Shown: one piece after another, positions 55,521 through 64,000 of the stretch | How the letters are laid out: each line of letters starts with the position of its first letter | Position numbering within the stretch: position 1 is the stretch's first letter | From: Pseudoalteromonas rubra | Lineage (GTDB): Bacteria > Pseudomonadota > Gammaproteobacteria > Enterobacterales > Alteromonadaceae | NCBI RefSeq assembly: GCF_000238295.3 | Contig: NZ_AHCD03000044.1 | Coordinates: 1,054,001-1,118,000 of the forward strand | Direction of reading: 5' to 3' | DNA: 64,000 nt | Made by a program: the position numbers and the translations under genes | The notes under the pieces: generated by a model | What the model saw: the letters and a program-made list of their open reading frames with translations, nothing else | Databases searched by the model: none | Told to the model about the DNA's origin: nothing

Positions 55521-56213
55521 ATGAAGACAATCGGCCTGATCGGTGGCATGAGTTGGGAGTCAACTGTAAGTTATTATTCCTTACTGAATGAAGGAGTCAA
55601 AGCTCAGCTGGGAGGATTGCACTCTGCGAAAATTGTTTTGGTTAGTGTTGATTTTGCAGAGGTTGAGGCGCAGCAGCACAGAGGCGACTGGCAAGCTGCT
55701 GCCGACTTGCTGGCAAGTGCAGCGCAATCTGTTGAAGCGGCGGGCGCGGAGTTTGTGCTGATCTGCACCAATACCATGCATAAAGTAGCAGATGAAGTAC
55801 AACAGGCCATCAGTATTCCACTTTTGCACATTGCGGATGCGACTGGTCAGGTGCTGGTGCGGGACAAGGTCAAAAAAGTGGGGCTGCTCGGGACACGCTT
55901 TACGATGCAGGAAGCCTTTTATCGAACCCGTCTGGAGGAAAAATTTGGCCTTGAAGTGTGCTTACCCAACGAGTCTGATCAGCAAAAGGTGCATGACGTG
56001 ATTTATCAGGAGTTATGTCTGGGTAAAGTACTGGATAAATCTCGTGAAGATTATTTACGGATCATTGCTTCATTGCAGGAGTCTGGGGCCGAGGCAGTGA
56101 TTCTGGGGTGCACCGAAATAGCCTTACTCATTCGTGACTCAGATACGGACATACCGGTTTATGATACGACTCGCATCCACGTACAATCCGCTTTGGAAGC
56201 GTCGTTAAAATAG
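55521..56213 (+). CDS. Aspartate/glutamate racemase family protein
   Basis: A 230-aa cofactor-independent racemase. Both catalytic Cys are present: C82 in LICTNTMHK and C197 in LGCTEIALL. The N-terminus IGLIGGMSWESTVSYYSLLN is typical of the YgeA/aspartate racemase branch. It interconverts D and L forms of an acidic amino acid, or possibly a wider set as in YgeA. AGGA precedes the ATG. It lies 96 bp before the PhyH gene on the same strand and may be cotranscribed with it. Confidence 0.92.
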   Translation: MKTIGLIGGMSWESTVSYYSLLNEGVKAQLGGLHSAKIVLVSVDFAEVEAQQHRGDWQAAADLLASAAQSVEAAGAEFVLICTNTMHKVADEVQQAISIPLLHIADATGQVLVRDKVKKVGLLGTRFTMQEAFYRTRLEEKFGLEVCLPNESDQQKVHDVIYQELCLGKVLDKSREDYLRIIASLQESGAEAVILGCTEIALLIRDSDTDIPVYDTTRIHVQSALEASLK

Positions 56214-56309
56214 CGGTACAGGCCCTGTTGCGTAACAACGCGTAATTGCTATTTTTATTATATTGAGCCAATCTAACTTATTGGTTATTAATAAAGAAAG
56301 AGTTTGGTT

Positions 56310-57218
56310 ATGGTATCAATAAAAAAGGAAAAGCTGAGCTTTTATGAGCAAAATGGGTTTGTGCGCTTTGAACAGGCATTGTCGCAAGATTTGTTAGCGC
56401 GCCTGAGAGACTTATCGGTCAGGTTAGAAGACTCGGCAAAGGCGGATCTGGCAAACGGTGCGCTGCGCAATCAGTATTTTTTGTCGACGGAGTCTGACGA
56501 ACCAAAGCTGTTTCGCTACAATGATCTGCTGTTTGATGACCCTGAGCTGGTATTGGCACTGCTGGCCAGCCCGACCATGATGGCCATCTGCGAACAGATG
56601 GTGGGGTTAGGCTGTGTGCCTATGCAGCTTGATTTGGTGTACAAGTATCCGCATCCACATCCCCATATTGCCTGGCATCATGGTGCGCCACATCCGCGCA
56701 ACTACCCCTATTTAAATGTTGGAGTGTATCTGGACGATGCCGATCTGGACGATGGTTGCTTAAGGTATGTGCCGGATACTCAGCATGAGGTTTTAGATAT
56801 TTATGAGCTATCCAGCCAGTACGGCTGGGATATTCCGGGTGTTGTGCAGCAACCAGCCAAAGCGGGTGATATTTTGGTGCAGGATATGATGATACTGCAC
56901 AGCTCTGAGCCAAAAAGAAGTGAAGGCCCGCGTCGCACAATTTACATTGAACTGCGGCCGGTTGAGGGTATAGCCGAAAGTGCTATGCAAACAGCGCAAT
57001 GGGCCGAACTCAGAAAACAATGGATGGCCCATGTGATTAAGGCTGCAGATCCTCAGGACGTGCCCGCGGGCTGGCTGGAGTATTATGGTGAACCGGAGCA
57101 TGACTTGCCAACTTTGGTCACTATGATTGAAGAGAAGCGCGAATCACCCATCCCCGCTGTCTGGTCGCATCGTAATGTTGAACACCCGGATTACCCGACA
57201 CCGGCGGATTTACGCTGA
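56310..57218 (+). CDS. PhyH-family Fe/2-oxoglutarate protein with HxG in place of HxD
   Basis: A 302-aa member of the phytanoyl-CoA dioxygenase superfamily. The fold markers are present: LNVGVYLDDADLDDGCLRYV, the distal His H197 in MMILHSSEP, and Arg 208/209 in PRRTIYIELRP for 2-oxoglutarate. The proximal motif, normally HxD/E, reads W-H123-H-G125 (HIAWHHGAPHP). Loss of the carboxylate with a Gly or Ala is the mark of Fe/2OG halogenases such as WelO5 and SyrB2, but could also mean loss of activity or other ligation by nearby His. The ATG at 56310 is preferred over a TTG at 56304. Function is otherwise unknown. Confidence 0.75.
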   Translation: MVSIKKEKLSFYEQNGFVRFEQALSQDLLARLRDLSVRLEDSAKADLANGALRNQYFLSTESDEPKLFRYNDLLFDDPELVLALLASPTMMAICEQMVGLGCVPMQLDLVYKYPHPHPHIAWHHGAPHPRNYPYLNVGVYLDDADLDDGCLRYVPDTQHEVLDIYELSSQYGWDIPGVVQQPAKAGDILVQDMMILHSSEPKRSEGPRRTIYIELRPVEGIAESAMQTAQWAELRKQWMAHVIKAADPQDVPAGWLEYYGEPEHDLPTLVTMIEEKRESPIPAVWSHRNVEHPDYPTPADLR

Positions 57219-57549
57219 CACAACATAACTGAAACTGCCCATTGAGTCAGGTGGAAAGGGAACCGTGTTTCCCTTTCATTGTGTTGTTTTTACCTCTTTT
57301 ACTACTCTCCCCGACAGTAAACCGCTGAACTTTGCAACTTCCGGCAAAGTGGTATCTACCTGGTTTATAAATTTTAAGCTTTAGGTGCTTATCAAACCGC
57401 CGCCTGTCGGATTTATATACTAATTAAACTAAGGTTGCTCATTTAACATTCTAAATCACTTAATTTTTATGAATTTTTTATGCTTTTATTAAAGATTTCA
57501 TATTTCAGTTATGTGACAATGCTGGGGCAAAATTAGTTAAGGAGTAATT
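57219..57549. other. Intergenic region before the phospholipase-like gene
   Basis: About 330 bp. It contains the hairpin at 57254-57277 and an AT-rich promoter region; no gene is seen. Confidence 0.45.
57254..57277 (+). terminator. Hairpin after the PhyH-family gene
   Basis: GAAAGGGAA / TTCCCTTTC, a perfect 9-bp stem with a 6-base loop. The T-rich tract begins only ~8 bases later, so termination may be weak. Confidence 0.5.
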
Positions 57550-59241
57550 ATGAAGTTAAAACATCTTGCCTGTGTTGTTGCAATGGCAGCAAATACTCAA
57601 GTCAGCGCATTTACCCAGTTAGGCGGCAGTGGTGTTATGCCCATTGGTCACGAATGGCTCACCAGAACCTCGGCCCTTGAGCTGTTGTCACAAGACACTA
57701 AGGTAGAAGATGCGAATGATCCTCGTCTGAGCTGGGGTCAGGGCCTCGCGAAATCAACGGAATTGAATATTGCCCAAACGGAAGTTGCTAAAATTCTCGC
57801 CAACCGTCGCAATGACAACACCTACTATTCCGAATATGATGCAATTTTCGCAGCCATTGTCGGTGAGCGCTGGGTTGATATCGCCGGTTTTAACGTCACT
57901 AATGCCAGCATAGATCCAACCGGCCCAAATTGTTTTAATGCCGTGGCTCAGGAGCCTGCCGACTTACAGCAGGATCACTTTATGCGTCGTTATGATGATG
58001 TAGGAGGCGAGGGTGGCGTCGATGCGGCTAAGCGTGGACAGGCACGTTTTATTGATCATTTTGTTAATGCTGCAATGGCACAAAGTAAGCAGATCAAAGT
58101 GTGGGATGGTGGCGGGTACGCCAGTGCTGTCACCGTAGACCATAACTATTTCTTGTTTGGCCGTGCAGTACATCTGTTCCAGGACTCATTCAGTCCGGAG
58201 CACACCGTACGGTTGCCTGAAGATAACTATGAAACAGTCTGGCAGGTAAAGGCTTATTTATGCTCTGAAGGCGCGGAGCAGCACACCCATGCGACTGGCG
58301 ATGCAATTAGCTATGAAAGTGGCGACGTGATTTGGCATCCGGGTACGCGCACAGATGGCAGCTGGGAGGGATATCGCCCAAGCAATATGAAGCCGGTTGC
58401 GCTGGTGGCCCTGGAAGCCAGTAAAGATCTGTGGGCTGCGTTTATTCGCACTATGGCGACCCCGGTTGAGCAAAGAGAAAGCTATGCACGAGCACAGGCA
58501 CAAATGCTGGTTAACGCCTGGCTATCTTTCGATGAAACGGCCATGCGTCAATGGTATGACGATGAAAGCCGCCGTGATCACACGTATGTGCTGGCACCTG
58601 GTGAATCTGGTAAGGGCAAGAGCCTGGAGCAATGTATGGCCGAGCTGAATGTTGGTACGGTTAGTCAGCTTGAGCGTGTTGCCCAGTTAGACGAAGAGCG
58701 TCGCCAGTGTCTGTACAATGTGGAGGCAGTCGAAGGTTACGAAGACCTTAACGATCCGCTGATGGATATGCCATACAACTGGAAATGGAAGTCGCCATTT
58801 TGGAAAACGGCTCCAGATGGTTGGACAGCGCCAGATTTACCAGCAGATGCCGGCCAGGCGATGATCCTGAAAAGCGCCGAAACTGGCCTTGCTGTATCGA
58901 GTGAGTCAGGGTTAGAAAATAACGCAAGGCTCAAAGCCAGCGGTGCACACCCTTTGGCATTTGTGGGTGTAACAGGTAAAGACCAGCAAGTGTATTTTCG
59001 TAGCCGATATAATGCTGAACTGTTCCTCAGTTACAGTGCTTCCTTTAGTGGTTACGTAAAATTGTGGGATTCTGCCCAGGATTCAGGGTTCTCGCTGATA
59101 GACCAAGGCGGTGTGTGGAATCTCAAGAACACGCGCTGGGATCAGTATGTCTGGCTTGACACCAGCTCACAACAGTTACACCTGAACCGTTATGGCAAAG
59201 CCAACAACAATAACGCGAAGTGGACGATTGAATATCGCTAG
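57550..59241 (+). CDS. Secreted zinc phospholipase C / P1-nuclease-like enzyme
   Basis: A 563-aa exported protein. The signal peptide ends near VSAFTQLGG. The catalytic part resembles zinc-dependent phospholipase C: IGHEWLTRTSALELL near the mature start, then NYFLFGRAVHLFQDSFSPEH, which holds the H-xxx-D-xxx-H zinc pattern, and more His/Asp downstream. The C-terminal ~130 residues (AGQAMILKSAETGLAVSSES; QQVYFRSRYNAELFLSYSA) look like a beta-trefoil or similar binding domain. It may cleave phospholipids outside the cell; a nuclease role is possible. AAGGAG precedes the ATG and a hairpin follows. Confidence 0.75.
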   Translation: MKLKHLACVVAMAANTQVSAFTQLGGSGVMPIGHEWLTRTSALELLSQDTKVEDANDPRLSWGQGLAKSTELNIAQTEVAKILANRRNDNTYYSEYDAIFAAIVGERWVDIAGFNVTNASIDPTGPNCFNAVAQEPADLQQDHFMRRYDDVGGEGGVDAAKRGQARFIDHFVNAAMAQSKQIKVWDGGGYASAVTVDHNYFLFGRAVHLFQDSFSPEHTVRLPEDNYETVWQVKAYLCSEGAEQHTHATGDAISYESGDVIWHPGTRTDGSWEGYRPSNMKPVALVALEASKDLWAAFIRTMATPVEQRESYARAQAQMLVNAWLSFDETAMRQWYDDESRRDHTYVLAPGESGKGKSLEQCMAELNVGTVSQLERVAQLDEERRQCLYNVEAVEGYEDLNDPLMDMPYNWKWKSPFWKTAPDGWTAPDLPADAGQAMILKSAETGLAVSSESGLENNARLKASGAHPLAFVGVTGKDQQVYFRSRYNAELFLSYSASFSGYVKLWDSAQDSGFSLIDQGGVWNLKNTRWDQYVWLDTSSQQLHLNRYGKANNNNAKWTIEYR

Positions 59242-59260
59242 GTAATACAGGCTTGTGACG

Positions 59261-59291
59261 TTTATGGTGCCTGGTAAGCAGGCACCATAAA
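59261..59291 (+). terminator. Hairpin after the phospholipase-like gene
   Basis: Perfect 13-bp stem TTTATGGTGCCTG / CAGGCACCATAAA with a 5-base loop, 20 bp after the stop. Confidence 0.7.
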
Positions 59292-59354
59292 GGCGACTCT
59301 TTGCTATTTCTCTGATACTCTGTCCATAATAGGAACATCATAAGGAGTACACAG

Positions 59355-59726
59355 ATGTTTTCATTTTGGCAAAAGAAGAATTCGGTTAAGTCCATTGCAC
59401 GCCAGCTGCCTTTGCGACTGGTTGAGTCCTTCACCAGACAAGAATACTACTCTGTTGAGCAAGTCTCAGAAATCTTTAGTCAGGTCTTTAGCCACGACCA
59501 TAATCAGGCCTATGCGTATGCAATGTTTTGTTCTCAGACTGATTTTGACGCACTCCAGACTGGTCTGAGCTATGCTGAATTGCGAGCGGATGTGGGCAGG
59601 CATTGTTTTCACGACTGGCCTAGGTTTAATTTTGAGTCATTGCTTGTATATGCTGGCAGCACATACAGTGATAGTGGTTTTAGTGTCGGCGCAGAGGGCG
59701 GTGGCGGAGATGGTGGCTGTGGTTAG
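59355..59726 (+). CDS. DUF6559 family protein with a Gly-rich Cys tail
   Basis: A 123-aa protein. MFSFWQKKNSVKSIARQLPL then RLVESFTRQEYYSVEQVSEI and QAYAYAMFCSQTDFDAL follow the DUF6559 pattern. Its function is unknown. The C-terminus is unusual: SVGAEGGGGDGGCG, a flexible tail that ends in a Cys and a Gly. AAGGAG precedes the ATG. It stands alone on the plus strand, facing the small minus-strand gene at 59805. Confidence 0.78.
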   Translation: MFSFWQKKNSVKSIARQLPLRLVESFTRQEYYSVEQVSEIFSQVFSHDHNQAYAYAMFCSQTDFDALQTGLSYAELRADVGRHCFHDWPRFNFESLLVYAGSTYSDSGFSVGAEGGGGDGGCG

Positions 59727-59804
59727 CTATCTGTTCTCATTGATTCGAGAAAACAGGCTCTGCCAAAGACTGTGTATGGCAGGCCTCACTCTGGATACTG
59801 TTAA

Positions 59805-59996
59805 TTAAAAATACAAATATGAGTCGCAGTGACACTGCGGGTCGTCTTTTAGCTCATCAATGTGAACTTCAACTTTGCTTTGCGAGCGCGCATCGTAAAT
59901 CAATACCATGTTGTGCTGCCTGTCTACACTCAGTACTTCGACCGGGTGCTTGTGATACTCCACCCACTCTCCGTCACGGACGTCTTCAATATTCAT
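59805..59996 (-). CDS. Hypothetical small protein, 63 aa
   Basis: A short acidic protein, MNIEDVRDGEWVEYHKHPVE then VLSVDRQHNMVLIYDARSQS. The run of short strands (GEWVEYHKHPVEVLSVD, MVLIYDA, KVEVHIDEL) suggests a small beta-barrel, possibly SH3-like. The end has two Cys (QCHCDSYLYF). GGGGGAA lies upstream of the ATG at 59996, which is preferred to an upstream start at 60044. No family is recognised. Confidence 0.6.
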   Translation of the reverse strand: MNIEDVRDGEWVEYHKHPVEVLSVDRQHNMVLIYDARSQSKVEVHIDELKDDPQCHCDSYLYF

Positions 59997-60077
59997 GATA
60001 TTTCCCCCATTTGTTAGTGAAACGGCGCAAAGAGTCATCATCATATTGTTGTATTAATGAGTTTAGTGATAAAAATG

Positions 60078-60104
60078 AAAAAGCCCAAGCAAAGTGCCCG
60101 GGCT
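60078..60104 (-). terminator. Terminator of the TonB receptor gene
   Basis: On the minus strand AGCCC ... GGGCT followed by TTTTT. The loop is 13 bases. Confidence 0.6.
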
Positions 60105-60126
60105 GTCTTATTTTCAGGGAGTGGAG

Positions 60127-62475
60127 TTAGAAACTGTAGCTTACACTGAACTTGACGCTGCGTGGCATAATGTAGCGTCCGTTTGGCGCGTCTGGATTAC
60201 GCGGATCACCTTCGGTAATGCCTTGCTCATCAGTGAGGTTATCCACAGATACCATTAGCTTCACCTGCTCAGTTGGCTCCAGGGTAAAGCCCAGATCAAA
60301 CTTCTCGTAGCCATCCAGTACTACCGTGTTCGCATTGTTGCCAAAACGGTCGTCAACGGCTGAAATTGTGCCGTATACTGTCGCAAACATATCGCCGAGT
60401 TCAAATTCGTAACTCGGCGTCACCCGTACCTGCCAGCTGGGCTGACGTTGGGCTTCTTTACCTTTGTTTTCGGGGCTTTCTGTGATTTCTGTTTTTTGCC
60501 ACGTGGCATTCATATTGACACTAAAGCCAGAGCTGTGGTTAAAGTTGTAATCAACTTCGATACCCATGGCTTCGTTGGTCAGGATTTCAGCGGGGTCGTT
60601 CGGTTTAGGAACGAAAGTATCACCTTTCACTTCATTGGCAAAGAGCGTGGCGAATACATCGCTGCTTTCACCCATGTATTTGTAGCCAATCTCAGCTTGA
60701 GTGACTTCTTTGAGCAGGCGGTCGCCTTTCTGGTAGGCGCCGTAATTGTCGCGGAAATCGTCGAAATAAGGCATTTTGTAGCCTTTATTCATACGTGCGA
60801 ACACACCGCTTTGGTCATCCAGTTTAAAGTCAGCTCCCAGAGTCCAGGACGTCTTGCGCTCGTCGTAGGTGACAAACTTGTCGATGATGCCATCCAGGCC
60901 TTCATCAACTGAATAGTCTACTTCGTGTTTTTCACTACGCAGGCCGAGATCTAACGTTAGCGCGTCGGTGGCGCGATAGCTATGCGTAGTATAGAACGCC
61001 AATGTGGTTGCATCGCCGGTACTGTTTATGTCGAAATTAAAGCCACAGCCGTCTTCGCTGTTGTTACACTCGACACCTGTGAGCATTTCACCGCCTGCGG
61101 CGAGCACGTGATAGGCCGAGTTGCCCAGGCTCCACCAGTCTTTTGCAGAGGTGGTGGCTGTATAAACACCAAAGGCGCTGTTCACCGACGAGAACTCTTT
61201 GCTGATGGCTAAATCATTGGTAAAGGCTTCAATTTCTTTAAGTACGACCCAACGGCCGTAGTTTTGTACCATGGTATCAGCGTCGTAAACTGTACCTGTC
61301 ACAGCGCCTGTTGCACTGATGCCATTGTCAGCTACGCTTGCCAGGGTTTTTGCTGTGCCATCAGGCACCAAACCATAGGTGTTTGCGTCACCGTTGGTCA
61401 GGCTAAAACGGTCAATTAACTGCCAGCCGTTAGGTAATTCGAGTTTCAGACTACCGCCTGAGACATGGCCTTTCCAGCCCCGGCCTTCTCCCAAATCAAT
61501 TTCCATATCCTGTCCAGCAACATGGATCACGGCCTGACGATTTAAGGTGCCTAATTGCGTAAAACCAGCGTCGACACCGTCTACATTAAGTGGGGTCGGC
61601 AGGTACCAGGCGCCAGTGTCGTCTGTTTGGCGCGTATAGACATTGAACTCACCGTTATCAAATTCTTTGGTCAGATTTATGGTGAACTGGTGGCCCTTTT
61701 CAGAGGTGAAGCCTGCATCGCGGATCCCGGATGAGCGTTTTGCATAGCCACCAATCATATAATAGAAGTCGTCGCTCAGCTCACCGCTCAGCACGCCATC
61801 GATGCGCTGTAAGCCATAATCTGAAGTGGTGTATTTAACTGTGCCTTCGGTCTCTTCTGAGCCGCGCTTTAGATGAAAGTTGGTTGTCAAACCCGGTTGG
61901 CCGTTCGAAACCACCGGGTTAGGACCGCCACGAAGGCCTTCCATACGGGCAATGGTCTCATCAAGACGGAAAATAGAAGAGTTTTCCAGGAACGATAAAG
62001 TGGGAGCAGGGTAAATGGGTGAACCTTGCAGGCTAACGGTCAGGAATGGTGCATCTCCACCGCCCGGAAAACCGCGAACAAAAACGTTAGCACCGGACTC
62101 GCCGCCTGAGCTCTCTACCCAGATACCAGGTACAGATTTAAGCAAATCTGCGGTGCTCTTTGGCGCTAAACGCTCAATTTGGACTGCATCTACGTTGGTT
62201 ACTGCGAAACTGGCGTCTAGTTTACGAATACCAGCGCCACCCGGAGTACCGGATACAATGATGGTTTCTACTTTTTTGTCTTGTTTAGTGGCTTGTTGTT
62301 CAGCCTGTGCAGCGCCCGATACGGCCATGGCTGCGGCCACCGCGGATGCGATTAAAGAGTATTTGTTGCCTAGGTTCACAGGAACTGCCCCCTTGGTTGT
62401 CATATGTGTTGTCTGTGTCTGCACAGCTTTGGCTGTGCTCATTGCTATTGTTATGCGCCGCTCTGTTGTGCTCAT
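60127..62475 (-). CDS. TonB-dependent outer-membrane receptor
   Basis: A 782-aa receptor. A long N-terminal part leads to a signal peptide (YSLIASAVAAAMAVSGAAQA). The plug domain shows VETIIVSGTPGG (TonB box region), STADLLKSVPGIWVESSGGE, GANVFVRGFPG and ARMEGLRGGPNPV. The barrel ends in the typical aromatic (RYIMPRSVKFSVSYSF). It imports a large nutrient using TonB. Position opposite a LacI-family regulator, with a LacI-type palindrome 65 bp upstream and a sugar transporter beyond, points to a carbohydrate ligand. The ATG at 62475 has GAAAGAG upstream; shorter starts at 62442 and 62403 remain possible. Confidence 0.93.
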   Translation of the reverse strand: MSTTERRITIAMSTAKAVQTQTTHMTTKGAVPVNLGNKYSLIASAVAAAMAVSGAAQAEQQATKQDKKVETIIVSGTPGGAGIRKLDASFAVTNVDAVQIERLAPKSTADLLKSVPGIWVESSGGESGANVFVRGFPGGGDAPFLTVSLQGSPIYPAPTLSFLENSSIFRLDETIARMEGLRGGPNPVVSNGQPGLTTNFHLKRGSEETEGTVKYTTSDYGLQRIDGVLSGELSDDFYYMIGGYAKRSSGIRDAGFTSEKGHQFTINLTKEFDNGEFNVYTRQTDDTGAWYLPTPLNVDGVDAGFTQLGTLNRQAVIHVAGQDMEIDLGEGRGWKGHVSGGSLKLELPNGWQLIDRFSLTNGDANTYGLVPDGTAKTLASVADNGISATGAVTGTVYDADTMVQNYGRWVVLKEIEAFTNDLAISKEFSSVNSAFGVYTATTSAKDWWSLGNSAYHVLAAGGEMLTGVECNNSEDGCGFNFDINSTGDATTLAFYTTHSYRATDALTLDLGLRSEKHEVDYSVDEGLDGIIDKFVTYDERKTSWTLGADFKLDDQSGVFARMNKGYKMPYFDDFRDNYGAYQKGDRLLKEVTQAEIGYKYMGESSDVFATLFANEVKGDTFVPKPNDPAEILTNEAMGIEVDYNFNHSSGFSVNMNATWQKTEITESPENKGKEAQRQPSWQVRVTPSYEFELGDMFATVYGTISAVDDRFGNNANTVVLDGYEKFDLGFTLEPTEQVKLMVSVDNLTDEQGITEGDPRNPDAPNGRYIMPRSVKFSVSYSF

Positions 62476-62539
62476 AATGGCTCTTTCGAACTTATCAGCG
62501 CTCAGGTTGCACGCGGCGTCATTTTAAAATAGAACGTTA

Positions 62540-62553
62540 TGCAAACGTTTGCA
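62540..62553. promoter_or_regulatory. LacI-type operator before the TonB receptor
   Basis: TGCAAACGTTTGCA, a perfect 14-bp palindrome with the central CG usual for LacI/GalR repressors. It lies in the divergent spacer, 65 bp upstream of the receptor start. A near-identical site precedes the transporter at 63844. Confidence 0.85.
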
Positions 62554-62744
62554 ATAGCCGGTTTGCAACTTTTTTGGCACTTGATGGCAAACCTGTAACT
62601 GGACCGATGAGTGAAAAATCAAAAAGAGAAAAGGTAAGACAGGTTAGCAAACGCTGCGCTATAATGCGGTTAATGGGCATTGATATTGCCTTTAAAATTA
62701 ATATATTCAACTCGTTACAATGGTTCTTTGGTGGTGCGTTATAC

Positions 62745-63749
62745 ATGCAGTCAAAAAAAATGAAACTCGCGGATCTGGCAAAATTAGCAGGCGTATCTAC
62801 GTCAACCGCATCCCGGGCACTGAATAACAATCCGCTGATTAAGGAAGAAACCCGTAAAAAATTGCAGGCGCTGGCGAAAAAGCACAATTTCAGCCTGAAT
62901 GCCGCTGCCAGCCGATTACGATTGCAAAAAACCAATGTGATAGCGGTACTGATTAACTTCGACGCTGAGACCGAGCAATCCATCGATGACCCGTTTTTGC
63001 TCAAAGTGGTGAGCGATATTAATCTGGCGGTTAATCGCCAGGGGTATGAACTGCTGCTCTCTAATTCTTACATGGCAGGTGATGACTGGCACGGTTACTT
63101 TATCGATGGTCGCCGGGCCGATGGGGTGATTGTGGTTGGTCAGGGTAAACAGCAGGCGCGTATTGAGCGCGCAGCCAGTGCCGGCACGCCGTTGGTGGTG
63201 TGGGGAGATCCAAAAACGGATGGTGACTACCCGATTGTCGGAAGTGACAACTATCTGGCCGGGTGCATGGCAACCCGGCATTTACTGGAGCAGGGCGCTC
63301 GTCGCTTGCTGTTTATGGGCGATCCTGCGCATGCCGAGCTGGCAGAGCGGTATCGGGGCTTTTGCGAACAGGTAAGTAAAGAGCCACAGGCAAGCGCTTC
63401 TTTATTGAAAATCGACATCACCAGCCAGGCTGCCTATGAGGTTATCAACCAGACTTTATTGAAAGAAGGGCTCAGCTTTGATGGTATCTTTGCATGTAGT
63501 GATATGGTTGCTCTGGGGGCAATGAAGGCGCTCAAAGAGCGTTATGTCAGTATCCCAAACGACGTTCGTATGGTCGGATTTGATGATATTGCAATGGCGG
63601 ACATCAGCTCACCGTCGTTGACCTCCATACAGCAGAACACCCGCCTGGCCGGGCAGGTACTGGTTGATAAACTTTTAGCGCAATTGAAAGGTGACAAGCC
63701 TGATTCCACGCACCTTGACGTGGAACTGGTTGTGCGTCAATCGAGCTAA
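62745..63749 (+). CDS. LacI-family transcriptional regulator
   Basis: A 334-aa repressor. The HTH is MKLADLAKLAGVSTSTASRA, followed by the hinge region ALAKKHNFSLNAAASRLR and a periplasmic-binding-like core (TNVIAVLINFD; DGVIVVGQ; GFDDIAMADISSPSLTSI). It is divergent from the TonB receptor and upstream of a sugar transporter, and both targets carry a TTGCAAnCGnTTGCAA-type site. It therefore most likely represses this sugar-uptake unit until a sugar binds. The ATG at 62745 gives a normal N-terminus; upstream extension to 62574 would add 57 non-native residues across the operator region. Confidence 0.92.
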   Translation: MQSKKMKLADLAKLAGVSTSTASRALNNNPLIKEETRKKLQALAKKHNFSLNAAASRLRLQKTNVIAVLINFDAETEQSIDDPFLLKVVSDINLAVNRQGYELLLSNSYMAGDDWHGYFIDGRRADGVIVVGQGKQQARIERAASAGTPLVVWGDPKTDGDYPIVGSDNYLAGCMATRHLLEQGARRLLFMGDPAHAELAERYRGFCEQVSKEPQASASLLKIDITSQAAYEVINQTLLKEGLSFDGIFACSDMVALGAMKALKERYVSIPNDVRMVGFDDIAMADISSPSLTSIQQNTRLAGQVLVDKLLAQLKGDKPDSTHLDVELVVRQSS

Positions 63750-63843
63750 AGATTGTCACTAAGGCCGAATTAATCTCAGTCATATTTATTGCAACGTGCG
63801 TTCCGGCTCTGTAAACAAACCACACAAATTTTTAATTTTAGAA

Positions 63844-63859
63844 TTGCAAACGATTGCAA
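63844..63859. promoter_or_regulatory. LacI-type operator before the sugar transporter
   Basis: TTGCAAACGATTGCAA, a 16-bp near-perfect palindrome (one central mismatch), 55 bp upstream of the transporter start. Confidence 0.82.
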
Positions 63860-63913
63860 AAATAAATGGTCGCGGCTAGACTGACTGTTATTGAATGGTT
63901 ACAGAGTATCCTT

Positions 63914-64000
63914 ATGAAGCACACCAGAGTCGTGCTGGCCATGGCGGCCTGCTACTTTTTGTTTGCGATCTTACTTAACAGTGTTGGCACTGTGATATTA
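63914..64000 (+). CDS. Start of a sugar MFS transporter, partial
   Basis: The first 29 codons of a gene that runs off the window. MKHTRVVLAMAACYFLFAIL then LNSVGTVIL is the usual beginning of FucP-type sugar/proton symporters (glucose/galactose MFS): a short basic start and a first membrane helix. With a LacI-type operator just upstream, it probably carries the sugar whose polymer or oligomer enters through the TonB receptor. No strong Shine-Dalgarno is seen. Confidence 0.6.
   Translation, partial: MKHTRVVLAMAACYFLFAILLNSVGTVIL

Noticed and set aside
1..64000. tRNA or rRNA genes and insertion sequences
   Set aside because: No cloverleaf, rRNA segment or transposase frame was recognised; a proper scan was not possible by eye.

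Overview
The window looks like chromosome of a marine gammaproteobacterium of the Pseudoalteromonas / Alteromonadales type. This rests on the gene types (a TonB receptor with a LacI-family sugar regulon, a secreted BNR-repeat enzyme, a DUF6559 protein, a peptide-synthetase cluster) and on general protein similarity recognised by eye; no database search was possible. No tRNA, rRNA or CRISPR array is recognisable.

Layout. (1) 1-7111 is the end of a nonribosomal peptide locus: a synthetase thioesterase tail, a SyrP-like Fe/2-oxoglutarate hydroxylase, a lipoprotein serine hydrolase, a DUF697 protein, a small membrane protein, a cyclic-peptide ABC exporter and a translationally coupled SPFH (prohibitin-like) protein. 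(2) 7112-18042 is sparse and repeat-rich: a LuxR-type regulator, a giant hybrid sensor/AraC regulator, a secreted BNR-repeat protein, scattered REP-like palindromes, a 26-bp tandem array and two very short genes for double-glycine leader peptides. (3) 18043-18648 is a methyltransferase. (4) 18798-39479 is an AT-rich DNA phosphorothioation island. The restriction genes dptFGH read rightward, followed by an SBD-HNH nuclease and a membrane-protein/DGQHR pair. The modification genes dndBCDE, a putative methyltransferase and a tiny HTH protein read leftward. The two halves converge on a 15-bp inverted repeat at 32074-32110. A palindromic operator lies in front of dndB. There is no dndA, so a housekeeping cysteine desulfurase probably supplies sulfur. 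(5) 39674-53040 is ordinary chromosome with a YecA/TPR protein, a solute-binding protein, a metallopeptidase-like protein, a TetR-MFP-RND efflux operon, a VOC protein and threonine aldolase. (6) 53129-64000 holds a third leader peptide with a decayed paralogue beside it, a phytase-like lipoprotein, an Asp/Glu racemase, a PhyH-family protein with an altered metal motif, a zinc phospholipase-like enzyme, a TonB receptor, a LacI regulator and the start of a sugar transporter.

How it works together. Dnd proteins would replace a backbone oxygen with sulfur at specific sites. DptFGH would restrict DNA lacking the mark, while the SBD-HNH protein belongs to a family that cuts DNA carrying the mark. 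That nuclease and the next gene are each split by a one-base length change in a homopolymer (T6 and G9). This suggests decay, phase variation or sequencing error. The most novel items are the enlarged DptH with an inserted RNA-polymerase-like DNA-binding module, the HARE-HTH/four-TM plus DGQHR cassette, the dispersed orphan GG-leader peptide family, and the HxG motif in the PhyH protein.
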